Below are positions 1-6,204 of a stretch of 9,272 nucleotides of DNA, piece after piece. The position numbers and the translations under genes are program-made. The stretch is from Brevundimonas vancanneytii. GTDB taxonomy: Bacteria > Pseudomonadota > Alphaproteobacteria > Caulobacterales > Caulobacteraceae. The notes under the pieces were generated by a model. That model saw nothing but the letters and a program-made list of their open reading frames with translations, did not search any database and was not told the origin of the DNA. The first letter of the stretch is position 1; each line of letters begins with the position of its first letter. The stretch lies in assembly GCA_945874855.1 (NCBI GenBank), contig CAMCIP010000087.1, forward strand, positions 1 through 9,272, read 5' to 3'.

Positions 1-807
1 GCCAGCGGCACCAAGAGCTTCAGCGGCGTGCTGGCCGCCGCCCTGGTCCAGGACGGCCTGCTCCGTCTCGACGAGCGCTGTGCCGATACCCTGACGGAAT
101 GGCGCGGCCAACCGGTCAAACAGGACGCCACGATCCGCAGCCTGCTGGACCTGTCGTCGGGGATCGGCGGCGGACCGATCGGGCGGCCGCCGACCTATGC
201 CGAGGCCGTGGCCGCGCCGCCGGTCGGCCCGGCCGGGACCTTCCGCTATGGCCCCCGGCCGTTCCAGGTCTTCGGCGAGATCGTGCGACGCAAGCTGGAG
301 GCGGCCGGCCGCCCCGCCGACGTCCTGGCCCTGATGAAGACACGCCTGCTGGATCCGGCGGGCGTGCAGGTCGGGGCCTGGCAACTGCGCGACGGCCAGC
401 CGACCCTGCCGTCCGGCGCGGCCTTCACCGCGACCGAATGGGCCCGATTCGGCCGCCTCGTGGCGGAAGGGGGCCGCGTCGATGGCCGGCCGATCGTCGA
501 TCCGGCGGCCCTGGCCGCCTGTTTCGCCCCCTCGCCCGCCAACCCCGGCTACGGCCTGACCTGGTGGTTGCTGCGCGCGGGCCTGATCCCGCCCGGGCCA
601 CGCGCGGGACTGGGGCAGGACGACCTCGCGCGCCTGCGCGGGCTGGATGTGCGCATGGCCGCAGGCGCAGGCAATCAGCGGCTCTATCTGATCCCTGACC
701 GCGACCTGGTGGTGGTGCGTCAGGCCGACGGCATCCTGCCGGCCCTGCGCGGTCGCGGCGCGCCGTGGTCGGACGTGGAGTTCCTGGTCCGGCTGCTCGG
801 GCTCTAG
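1..807 (+). CDS. Serine hydrolase, beta-lactamase/class C family (5' end cut off by window)
   Basis: The reading frame is open from the first base and ends at TAG 805-807, leaving 268 residues; the true start lies left of the window. Codons 2-5 read S-G-T-K, the SxxK motif holding the nucleophilic serine of the serine beta-lactamase / penicillin-binding-like fold (PF00144 type). Around residue 83 the segment F-R-Y-G-P sits where this family usually has Y-x-N, so the tyrosine is kept but the asparagine is not. Further family-like stretches are G-Y-G-L-T-W-W (residues 183-189) and A-G-N-Q-R-L-Y-L-I-P-D-R-D-L-V-V-V (223-239), the typical C-terminal strand region. By family it could be a beta-lactamase-like enzyme, esterase or D-Ala peptidase; the substrate cannot be told. 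A signal peptide, if any, would be in the missing part. It is separated from icd by about 120 bases and is probably a different transcript. Fold assignment is fairly sure, specific activity is not. Confidence 0.8.
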   Translation, partial: ASGTKSFSGVLAAALVQDGLLRLDERCADTLTEWRGQPVKQDATIRSLLDLSSGIGGGPIGRPPTYAEAVAAPPVGPAGTFRYGPRPFQVFGEIVRRKLEAAGRPADVLALMKTRLLDPAGVQVGAWQLRDGQPTLPSGAAFTATEWARFGRLVAEGGRVDGRPIVDPAALAACFAPSPANPGYGLTWWLLRAGLIPPGPRAGLGQDDLARLRGLDVRMAAGAGNQRLYLIPDRDLVVVRQADGILPALRGRGAPWSDVEFLVRLLGL

Positions 808-858
808 ACCTCGCGCGCGGACCTGCCGGGGCCGACTGAAACAGGCTGGCGCGGCCCT

Positions 859-887
859 TTGCGCGCCCGGCCCCGCGGGTCTATACC
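859..887 (+). promoter_or_regulatory. Predicted sigma-70-type promoter of icd
   Basis: TTGCGC at 859-864 and TATACC at 882-887 are separated by 17 bases, a good housekeeping promoter spacing. The downstream element, read as TCTATACC, also resembles the Caulobacter -10 form GCTANAWC. Transcription would start near 894, giving a leader of about 35 bases before the icd ATG. The -35 lies inside a GC-rich inverted repeat (GGCGCG 848-853 with CGCGCC 862-867). This is a prediction by eye, without expression data. Confidence 0.45.
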
Positions 888-928
888 GCCCGCCGAACCC
901 CTATCCCCCGCATCGACAGAGAGACTTC

Positions 929-2140
929 ATGGCCAGGATCAAGGTCGCCAACCCCATCGTGGACCTCGACGGCGACGAGATGACCCGCATCATCTGGCAG
1001 ATGATCAAGGACAAGCTGGTCTTCCCCTTCCTCGACCTCGAACTCGACTATTACGACCTGTCGATGGAGAACCGCGACGCCACCGACGACCAGGTGACGA
1101 TCGACGCCGCCCGGGCCATCCAGAAGCACGGCGTCGGCGTGAAATGCGCCACCATCACCCCCGACGAGGCCCGGGTGAAGGAGTTCGGCCTCAAGAAGAT
1201 GTGGAAGTCGCCCAACGGCACGATCCGCAACATCCTCGGCGGCGTCGTCTTCCGCGAGCCGATCATCTGCAAGAACGTGCCCCGCCTGGTGCCCGGCTGG
1301 ACCCAGCCCATCGTCGTCGGCCGCCACGCCTTCGGCGACCAGTACAAGGCCACCGACTTCCTGATCCCCGGCCCCGGCAAGCTGACGATCAAATTCGTCG
1401 GCAATGACGGCCAGGAGATCGAGCACGAGGTGTTCGACTTCCCCTCGGCCGGCATCGCCATGGGCATGTACAACCTCGACGACTCGATCACCGAGTTCGC
1501 CCGCGCCAGCTTCGCCTTCGGCCTGCAGCGCAACTATCCGGTCTATCTGTCGACCAAGAACACCATCCTCAAAGCCTATGACGGCCGCTTCAAGGACATC
1601 TTCCAGAAGGTGTTCGACGAGGAATATGCCGCCGGGTTCAAGGCCAGGGGCCTGACCTATGAGCACCGCCTGATCGACGACATGGTGGCCGCGGCCATCA
1701 AATGGTCGGGCGGCTTCGTCTGGGCGTGCAAGAACTACGATGGCGACGTCCAGTCCGACGTGGTGGCCCAGGGCTTCGGCTCGCTGGGCCTGATGACCTC
1801 GGTGCTGATGACGCCGGACGGCAAGGTGCTGGAATCCGAGGCCGCCCACGGCACGGTGACCCGCCATTATCGCCAGCACCAGAAGGGCGAGGCGACCTCG
1901 ACCAACTCCATCGCCTCGATCTACGCCTGGACCCGCGGCTTCTCGCATCGCGCCAAGCTGGACGGCAATGCCGAGCTGGAGCGGTTCGCCGACACCCTGG
2001 AGCGCGTCGTGGTGGAAACCGTCGAGGCCGGCTTCATGACCAAGGACCTGGCGCTTCTGGTCGGCGACCAGCAGGGCTGGCTGACCACCGAGGGCTTCCT
2101 CGACAAGGTCGCCGAGAACCTGACCGTCGCGATGGCCTAG
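929..2140 (+). CDS. icd: NADP-dependent isocitrate dehydrogenase
   Basis: Oxidatively decarboxylates isocitrate to 2-oxoglutarate with NADP+ in the TCA cycle; cytosolic, normally a homodimer. The 403-residue protein is of the eukaryote-like dimeric subfamily rather than the E. coli Icd type. Visible landmarks: K-S-P-N-G-T-I-R-N (93-101) with substrate-binding Ser, Asn and Arg100; Tyr139 in G-D-Q-Y-K-A-T-D-F; Lys210 in S-T-K-N-T-I; metal-binding Asp250 in L-I-D-D plus Asp273 and Asp277 in N-Y-D-G-D-V-Q-S-D; and H-G-T-V-T-R-H-Y (308-315), whose Arg312-His313 pair matches the NADP-selecting residues of human IDH1 (R314, H315), an offset of two. Length is full for the family. The ATG at 929 follows a purine-rich AGAGAG (918-923) at 5 bases. 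The stop overlaps the sufE stop on the other strand. A mitochondrial-like dimeric IDH is common in alphaproteobacteria. Identification is near certain. Confidence 0.97.
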   Translation: MARIKVANPIVDLDGDEMTRIIWQMIKDKLVFPFLDLELDYYDLSMENRDATDDQVTIDAARAIQKHGVGVKCATITPDEARVKEFGLKKMWKSPNGTIRNILGGVVFREPIICKNVPRLVPGWTQPIVVGRHAFGDQYKATDFLIPGPGKLTIKFVGNDGQEIEHEVFDFPSAGIAMGMYNLDDSITEFARASFAFGLQRNYPVYLSTKNTILKAYDGRFKDIFQKVFDEEYAAGFKARGLTYEHRLIDDMVAAAIKWSGGFVWACKNYDGDVQSDVVAQGFGSLGLMTSVLMTPDGKVLESEAAHGTVTRHYRQHQKGEATSTNSIASIYAWTRGFSHRAKLDGNAELERFADTLERVVVETVEAGFMTKDLALLVGDQQGWLTTEGFLDKVAENLTVAMA

Positions 2141-2562
2141 TCGGCCAGCGCCGCCGCCCGGATGCGGCCGACCATGCTGTTCAGGCCGTTGGCCCTCTGT
2201 CGGGTGAGCGCCTGCGGCAGGCCCAGCCGGTCCAGCGCCGCCCGGGCGTCGAAGGCCAGGATCTCGGCCGGGGTCCGGCCGGAGTAGAGCTTCAGCAGCA
2301 GGGCGACATTGCCTTTCGACAGGGCGCTGTCGCTGTCGGCGTGGAAGGTCAGCCGATCGCCGTCCCGCCGGGAGACCAGCCACACCTGCGCCGCGCAGCC
2401 GGGCACCTTGTTGGCCTCGACCCGGGCCTCGTCCGGCAGGGGGGCCAGCCCCTTGCCCAGGTCGATGACGTATTCGATCCGGCCTTCCCAGTCGCCCAGC
2501 AGGTCGAATTCCTCGACCAGTTCGGCGAGGGTGGCGTCGAGGGTCCCGGGGGGTGCGGTCAT
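2137..2562 (-). CDS. sufE: SufE family cysteine desulfuration protein
   Basis: SufE accepts persulfide sulfur from the cysteine desulfurase SufS on a conserved cysteine and passes it to the Suf scaffold for Fe-S cluster assembly in the cytosol. The 141-residue length is normal. The N-terminal helix L-V-E-E-F-D-L-L-G-D-W-E-G-R (15-28) and the active-site segment V-P-G-C-A-A-Q-V-W-L, with Cys56 as acceptor, are the family hallmarks. In E. coli the site reads P-G-C-Q-S-Q, so here Q-S is replaced by A-A. The gene is not beside a suf operon in this window, as is usual for stand-alone alphaproteobacterial sufE genes. Its TAG stop overlaps icd's TAG stop in a shared CTAG (2137-2140). No Shine-Dalgarno sequence precedes the ATG; a promoter just upstream suggests a leaderless mRNA. 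No in-frame start further upstream with a better ribosome site was seen. Confidence 0.93.
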   Translation of the reverse strand: MTAPPGTLDATLAELVEEFDLLGDWEGRIEYVIDLGKGLAPLPDEARVEANKVPGCAAQVWLVSRRDGDRLTFHADSDSALSKGNVALLLKLYSGRTPAEILAFDARAALDRLGLPQALTRQRANGLNSMVGRIRAAALAD

Positions 2563-2569
2563 GGGGGCG

Positions 2570-2598
2570 GAGATAGAGGGGTGCGCCGCTCACCACAA
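2570..2598 (-). promoter_or_regulatory. Predicted promoter of sufE, giving a leaderless mRNA
   Basis: On the minus strand TTGTGG (2598-2593) and TATCTC (2575-2570) are 17 bases apart. The -10 edge is only 7 bases before the A of the sufE ATG (2562), so transcription would begin at or next to the start codon. The 18 bases before the ATG read CCCTCTATCTCCGCCCCC on the minus strand, with no purine-rich ribosome binding site, which fits leaderless initiation. Leaderless mRNAs are common in Caulobacter. Start point is inferred. Confidence 0.5.
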
Positions 2599-2626
2599 TC
2601 GGGCGGATCGTCCCCGTCGGCGTCGG

Positions 2627-2641
2627 CGGTGTCCGACACCG
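2627..2641. promoter_or_regulatory. Perfect 15-base dyad between sufE and divJ (possible operator)
   Basis: CGGTGTC-C-GACACCG is a perfect inverted repeat with one central base, lying between the divergent sufE and divJ genes. GGTGTC recurs at 2663-2668, 35 bases downstream. The one-base centre makes it a poor RNA hairpin but a typical shape for a dimeric DNA-binding protein. No regulator can be named from the sequence. Confidence 0.3.
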
Positions 2642-2673
2642 GGGCTCGCCCGCCACGGGAGGGGTGTCGCCCC

Positions 2674-2678
2674 GACTC
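2674..2678. promoter_or_regulatory. GANTC (CcrM methylation) site upstream of divJ
   Basis: GACTC at 2674-2678 matches GANTC, the target of the cell-cycle methyltransferase CcrM in Caulobacterales. It is the only GANTC I found by eye outside a coding region here. It lies 13-18 bases upstream of a -10-like stretch (AGTCTAGG, 2691-2698) and about 66 bases before the preferred divJ start, a position expected for GcrA/CcrM control. The motif is certain; its function is inferred. Confidence 0.4.
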
Positions 2679-2743
2679 GCGCAGGTCGATAGTCTAGGAA
2701 ATTGCGCCACGCCCCGGTCGGCGCCCGCACGAGACCTCCCCGC

Positions 2744-4435
2744 GTGACCGCCGCGCCCGCCCCGCCCGGACCCGATCCCGCCCTGCCCGGCCTGGCCGCC
2801 TGGCATGCCGGCTGGGCCGTGGCCGTGGCCGTGCTGGCCCTGGCCCTGCGCTGGCTGGGCGGCGAGGGCGGCCCGGCCTTCTGGGGGCTGCTGGCCGCGG
2901 CCCTGCCGGGGCTGATCGGCCTGACCCTGCTGTGGCGGGACGGCGGATGGCCGCGGTCGCGGGTGCTGGGCGTCTGGGCGGCGGCGGCGGCGGTGGCGTC
3001 CTTGCTGGGCGGCGGTCTGGGCGGCGCCCTGTCAGCCCTGATCTTCATGCCGGTGGCGGCCGGCCTGTCTCTCGGCGGCGGGCGAAAGTTCGGTCTGCGG
3101 ATGGTCACCGCCGGCGCGGTCGCCTCGGCCGTCGCCATTCTGGTCGGGCTGGCGGGCGCGGTCTGGGGCTCGGTGCCCGACCCGGCGCCGGTCACGGCCG
3201 CCCTGGTGGGCCTGCTGGCCATGGGCGCCTTCATCCTGTCGCTGCGCCTGGGCTGGCGGGCCCGGGAGCGTCGCCTGATGAGCGCGCGCGGGGGCATCCG
3301 TCGGGTCGAGGCGGTGCTGTCGGCCCAGCCGGGGCTGACCCTTCTGATCGATCCGGCCGGCCGCCCCGTGGCCGCCTATGGCGCGCCGCCCGCCGCCCTG
3401 CCGGTCGAACCGCTCTTCGAGGGCGGGCTGATTGCCGCCGTCCATGCCCCCGACCGGTCCGCCGTCATGGGCGCCATAGACCGGGCGCTTCAGGGCCACA
3501 CCGCCACAGCCCGGTTCACGCCCCGCACCGCCCTGGACCGGCGCGTCACCCTGACCCTGGCCCGGTTCGACGATCCGGCGGCGACGGGGCCGCGCCTCAT
3601 CGTCCAGGCCTTCGAGAGCACGGCCGACCACGCCCGCGAGGTGGCCCTGGACGTCGCCCGTGCCGAGGCGGAGGCCCAGAATGCGGCCAAGACGCGCTTC
3701 CTCGCCAACATGTCCCACGAACTGCGCACACCGCTGAACGCCGTCATCGGCTTCGCCGACATCATGCGCCAGAAGCTGTTCGGCCCCCTGCCCGACCGCT
3801 ACGCCGACTATGCCGTCTCCATCCACGACGCCGGCGGCCACCTGCTGGAACTGATCAATGACGTGCTGGACGTCTCCAAGATCGAGGCGGAACGCTATCA
3901 GCTGGCGATCGAGCGGTTCGACGCCCGCGACCCCGTGGCCGCCGCCATGGCCCTGGTCCGGCCGCTGGCGGACGAGCGCAGCATCCGGCTGACCGGCCTC
4001 TTGCCGAACGCGCCCGTCGAGGTCACGGCCGACCGGCGCGCCCTGAAGCAGATGGCTCTGAACCTTCTGTCCAACGCCGTGAAATTCACCCCGCCCGAAG
4101 GCTCGGTCACCGTCACACTGGAGGCGATCGGCCCCTATCTGGAGCTGGTCGTGGCCGACACCGGGTCCGGCATCGCGCCCGAGGACCTGAAACGGCTGGG
4201 CCGTCCCTTCGAACAGGCCGGCGGCGCCGAGCAGCGCGCGCGTGGCACGGGTCTGGGCCTCGCCCTGGTGCGGTCGCTGGCTGAGCTGCATGGCGGCCGG
4301 CTGACGCTGGACAGCACCCTGGGGGAAGGCACGGCCGCGACGGTGCGCCTGCCCATCGTCTCCGCCCTGCGTCCGCCGTCTCCGCCCGACGGGGCCGAAA
4401 TCGTGCCGCTGCACCGCGCGCCGGCTGAAGGCTGA
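2744..4435 (+). CDS. divJ: DivJ-like membrane sensor histidine kinase
   Basis: Preferred start is GTG 2744 (563 residues), with GAGA at 2731-2734 nine bases upstream; a TTG at 2702 would add 14 Arg/Pro-rich residues but its AGGAA is only one base away. Numbering is from the GTG. Six hydrophobic segments (about 20-37, 44-63, 74-92, 95-110, 119-142, 150-170) form the membrane part, with no large periplasmic loop. A PAS-like region (about 190-290) and helical linker (293-318) precede the HisKA domain, with phospho-acceptor His325 in N-M-S-H-E-L-R-T-P-L-N. The HATPase_c domain shows N-L-L-S-N (440-444), D-T-G-S-G (472-476), R-P-F-E-Q (487-491) and G-T-G-L-G-L (501-506). There is no receiver domain. 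In Caulobacter DivJ phosphorylates DivK and PleD at the stalked pole. Six-segment topology, PAS-like linker and length (597 in C. crescentus) fit DivJ; PleC has a periplasmic domain. fliQ nearby also agrees with my recollection of C. crescentus gene order. Kinase certain, divJ likely. Confidence 0.7.
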   Translation: MTAAPAPPGPDPALPGLAAWHAGWAVAVAVLALALRWLGGEGGPAFWGLLAAALPGLIGLTLLWRDGGWPRSRVLGVWAAAAAVASLLGGGLGGALSALIFMPVAAGLSLGGGRKFGLRMVTAGAVASAVAILVGLAGAVWGSVPDPAPVTAALVGLLAMGAFILSLRLGWRARERRLMSARGGIRRVEAVLSAQPGLTLLIDPAGRPVAAYGAPPAALPVEPLFEGGLIAAVHAPDRSAVMGAIDRALQGHTATARFTPRTALDRRVTLTLARFDDPAATGPRLIVQAFESTADHAREVALDVARAEAEAQNAAKTRFLANMSHELRTPLNAVIGFADIMRQKLFGPLPDRYADYAVSIHDAGGHLLELINDVLDVSKIEAERYQLAIERFDARDPVAAAMALVRPLADERSIRLTGLLPNAPVEVTADRRALKQMALNLLSNAVKFTPPEGSVTVTLEAIGPYLELVVADTGSGIAPEDLKRLGRPFEQAGGAEQRARGTGLGLALVRSLAELHGGRLTLDSTLGEGTAATVRLPIVSALRPPSPPDGAEIVPLHRAPAEG

Positions 4436-4438
4436 GGC

Positions 4439-5296
4439 TCAGACCGCGCCGAGAGACAGAAAGGCCTCGGCCGCGGCCAGGTCGCCGACCTCGAACTCGA
4501 CGCGGGCCACACTGCCGTCGCGGAACAGGAATTCCACCGCAAAGGCCTCGCGCGGATCCAGCGCGGCCAGCACCGACAGGGCCGAGGCCTCAAACCGCCA
4601 CACCTCACCCTGTCGTTTGCCGGTCGCCAGTAGGCCGCGGTCGGCCGCGAAGGTGGCCCCCGCCCACAGGGCCCGGCGCTGGGCCTCGGGCGCCAGGGTC
4701 GGCGTGCGGGCAATCCAGGGATTGGGGAAACGGGCGGCGTCGCGCGCCACGATCCGCGCCGAGGTCGGGCGGGGCCGTCCGAAAAAGGAGACGGCGACAG
4801 TCAGCCCGTCATGGCCCGACGCCCGCCCGACGGTGACCGGCGAGGCGCCCACCCGGCCGGCCTGCGACAGCCGCCAGCGCGGCGCGTCCCGGGCGGTACG
4901 GTCGGCCATCCACACGCCCTCCACGCCCGGAAAGTCCATGCGCCGCATCGAGGCCCAGCCGGAAAAGGCGTTCTGGACCCGGCCCGCGACCATCCGCAGT
5001 TCGGGATTGGAACAGTCGACCGCGGCCGCACGGGCCCGGGCGCGGCGGGCGGTCTCGGCGGCCTGGATGGCGGTCGCGCCCTCGCGCAGGGCCGCCCCGC
5101 GCGCCTGCAGGGTGGCCGAGGCCAGCGCCGCCGTGACCGGACGGTCGAACAGGCGGCAGCGCGCGTCGGCCGCCAGCATGAAGGCGCGGTCGTAATGAGG
5201 ATCGGCGGCCGTCGCGGCGCCGGCCGTCAGGGCCAGGGTCAGGGCCGCAGCCATCGCCGTCGTTCCCGGCATGGGGGGTTTGCGCGTCGTCTTCAT
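4439..5296 (-). CDS. Secreted protein of unknown function
   Basis: The 285-residue protein is not one I recognise. It begins with a classical Sec signal peptide: a basic K-T-T-R-K start, a hydrophobic core (about 13-26) and A-T-A before Ala31, so cleavage after residue 30 is likely and the mature protein would be periplasmic or secreted. The methionines at 9 and 15 would lose the basic n-region, which favours the ATG at 5296. After a helical, Ala/Arg-rich part (about 35-95) come Cys47 and Cys95, the only cysteines, which could form a disulfide. The C-terminal half (about 125-275) has alternating hydrophobic strands, including W-M-A-D-R, V-A-V-S-F-F-G-R-P-R-P and V-E-F-L-F-R-D-G-S-V-A-R-V-E-F, suggesting a beta-rich domain. 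It converges on divJ with 3 bases between stop codons and diverges from the DUF1491 gene across 56 bases. No function is proposed. Confidence 0.8.
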   Translation of the reverse strand: MKTTRKPPMPGTTAMAAALTLALTAGAATAADPHYDRAFMLAADARCRLFDRPVTAALASATLQARGAALREGATAIQAAETARRARARAAAVDCSNPELRMVAGRVQNAFSGWASMRRMDFPGVEGVWMADRTARDAPRWRLSQAGRVGASPVTVGRASGHDGLTVAVSFFGRPRPTSARIVARDAARFPNPWIARTPTLAPEAQRRALWAGATFAADRGLLATGKRQGEVWRFEASALSVLAALDPREAFAVEFLFRDGSVARVEFEVGDLAAAEAFLSLGAV

Positions 5297-5352
5297 GGGC
5301 CCATACCAGCACGGCAGGGGTTCCGGTCCGGTTGCCGATCAGGGTTAGTGAA

Positions 5353-5679
5353 ATGCTCATCGCCTCGGACGTCTGGGTGGCGGCCCTGATCCGCCGGGCC
5401 GAGCTGGTAGGCGCCTCGGCCACTGTGGTGCGCCGCGGCGACGCCCGCGCGGGCGCCGTGCTGGTCAAGGTCTGGAACACCGGCGAGCGACGCGCCCGCG
5501 TGTGGAGCGAGGCCCAGGGCCCCACCGGCGAACCCCTCTGGCTGCAGCCCGTCGAGAGCGAAATGGAGAGCGAGATCGACGACTGGGTCCGGCGCCAGAT
5601 CACCTATGACCCCGACCTGTGGGTGGTCGAGATCGAGGATCGCGAGGGGCGCCACTTCCTGACCGAGGCCGTCGCCTGA
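5353..5679 (+). CDS. DUF1491 family protein
   Basis: A 108-residue soluble protein. The N-terminal stretch S-D-V-W-V-A-A-L-I-R-R-A-E, followed by V-V-R-R-G-D-A-R-A-G-A-V-L-V-K (27-41), and the later I-D-D-W-V-R-R-Q-I-T-Y-D-P-D-L-W-V-V-E-I-E-D, ending in H-F-L, are the features I associate with DUF1491, a family of about 110 residues found mainly in alphaproteobacteria and of unknown function. ATG 5353 is preferred because AGGG at 5341-5344 lies 8 bases upstream and the protein then has the family's usual length; a TTG at 5332 would add seven residues without support. There is no signal peptide or membrane segment. It diverges from the secreted-protein gene and is followed at about 100 bases by another small gene in the same direction. 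Confidence 0.85.
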   Translation: MLIASDVWVAALIRRAELVGASATVVRRGDARAGAVLVKVWNTGERRARVWSEAQGPTGEPLWLQPVESEMESEIDDWVRRQITYDPDLWVVEIEDREGRHFLTEAVA

Positions 5680-5694
5680 GCGTCACACTTTCTT

Positions 5695-5728
5695 AGCCGC
5701 GTTCGTGAACCGGACCGCAAGCGCGGCT
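5695..5728 (+). repeat. Inverted repeat after the DUF1491 gene
   Basis: AGCCGCG (5695-5701) pairs exactly with CGCGGCT (5722-5728), and one G-U and one U-A pair extend the stem to about 9 base pairs with a loop near 16 bases. It starts 15 bases after the DUF1491 stop. No U-rich run follows, so an intrinsic terminator is uncertain; it may instead be a processing or regulatory hairpin. GCTAGGGTC (5730-5738) directly after it resembles a Caulobacter -10 element for the next gene, but no good -35 was found. Confidence 0.3.
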
Positions 5729-5785
5729 CGCTAGGGTCACCTCAACGGGCCGTCATGAGCCCGACGTGGATGGTGGTGGTTCGGC

Positions 5786-6166
5786 ATGCTCTTCCTGCTC
5801 AACGACGTCGTGTTCGATCTGGACGAGACCTGCCCGGTCACGCCCGGCGACGCGCGCCGGTTCGAGGGGCTGGGCTTCGACTATGTCCTGGAGCTGGGCT
5901 GCGAACTCTTCTCCGAGGATCCGGAGCTGCACCGCAATGATCCCGTGCGGGCGCGCCGCCTCGCCTGGCTTCTGCACAGCTGCGGACCGGAGGTGAATGC
6001 CGCCCTGTTCGCCGCCCCGGAACAGGGCTGCGTGCCCGATCTCGTCGAGCCGCGCTTCTGCGCCCTGCCGGAGCCGATCCTCGGCGATCTGAAGGCCAAG
6101 GCCCGCCGCGGCCGTCTGACCCCCGTCGCCGCCGACCGCGCCGTCTGGAACCGCATGGCCGCCTGA
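5786..6166 (+). CDS. Small cysteine-containing protein of unknown function
   Basis: The 126-residue protein is not recognised. It starts M-L-F-L-L-N-D-V-V-F-D-L and is mildly acidic in its first half, with a basic K-A-K-A-R-R-G-R patch near the C-terminus (103-110). Five cysteines (16, 39, 66, 82, 92) are scattered without a CxxC pair, so a structural zinc or Fe-S site cannot be claimed. There is no signal peptide or membrane helix; the first hydrophobic residues are interrupted by Asn-Asp. The ATG at 5786 is the only possible start, since an in-frame stop (TGA 5756-5758) lies close upstream, and GGTGGTGG (5772-5779) can serve as ribosome site. Codon use is like that of the neighbours, supporting a real gene. 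The next gene has its own predicted promoter, so it may be monocistronic. Confidence 0.75.
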   Translation: MLFLLNDVVFDLDETCPVTPGDARRFEGLGFDYVLELGCELFSEDPELHRNDPVRARRLAWLLHSCGPEVNAALFAAPEQGCVPDLVEPRFCALPEPILGDLKAKARRGRLTPVAADRAVWNRMAA

Positions 6167-6176
6167 CCCACGACAC

Positions 6177-6204
6177 TTGGCCCCGCGACCGGTCGTGAGC
6201 TAGG
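6177..6204 (+). promoter_or_regulatory. Predicted promoter of the HExxH peptidase gene, with a palindrome in the spacer
   Basis: TTGGCC (6177-6182) and GCTAGG (6199-6204) are 16 bases apart; the second, in GCTAGGCTT, resembles the Caulobacter -10 form GCTANAWC. The spacer holds a perfect 10-base palindrome, CGACCGGTCG (6186-6195), and is bracketed by CACGAC (6169-6174) and GTCGTG (6192-6197). A palindrome there could be a repressor operator. Transcription would start near 6211. Predicted by eye. Confidence 0.45.

Noticed and set aside
848..867. GC-rich inverted repeat GGCGCG/CGCGCC after the serine hydrolase as a terminator.
   Set aside because: No U-rich run follows and it overlaps the predicted -35 of icd, so a terminator call is not supported.
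1481..1485. GANTC sites inside coding regions (for example here, 445-449, 1832-1836 and 6813-6817).
   Set aside because: Within genes they are expected by chance and have no promoter context.
1702..2697. A 331-codon plus-strand frame spanning the end of icd and all of sufE.
   Set aside because: It is out of frame with icd and antisense to sufE, both of which are securely identified.
2702..2743. TTG at 2702 as the divJ start.
   Set aside because: The AGGAA before it is only one base away, the added residues are Arg/Pro-rich and outside the membrane domain, and a -10-like stretch overlaps the site. It cannot be fully excluded.
881..2806. A 641-codon minus-strand open frame across icd and sufE.
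   Set aside because: It is antisense to icd, whose conserved residues are all present, and runs in another frame through sufE. Its translation matches no fold and has Gly/Arg/Asp-rich composition typical of GC-rich antisense frames.
2818..2840. GTGGCC repeat and a nearby GGC run (about 2978-2992) as possible phase-variable tracts in the kinase gene.
   Set aside because: They are short, multiples of three that encode Ala/Val in membrane helices, and unlikely to shift the frame.
3032..4414. A 460-codon minus-strand open frame opposite divJ.
   Set aside because: It mirrors the kinase coding strand; composition is Gly/Gln/Arg-rich with no recognisable domain, while the plus frame has all kinase motifs.
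2744..4435. Assignment of the kinase as PleC or CckA.
   Set aside because: There is no large periplasmic domain as in PleC and no C-terminal receiver as in CckA; six membrane segments with a single PAS-like region fit DivJ better.
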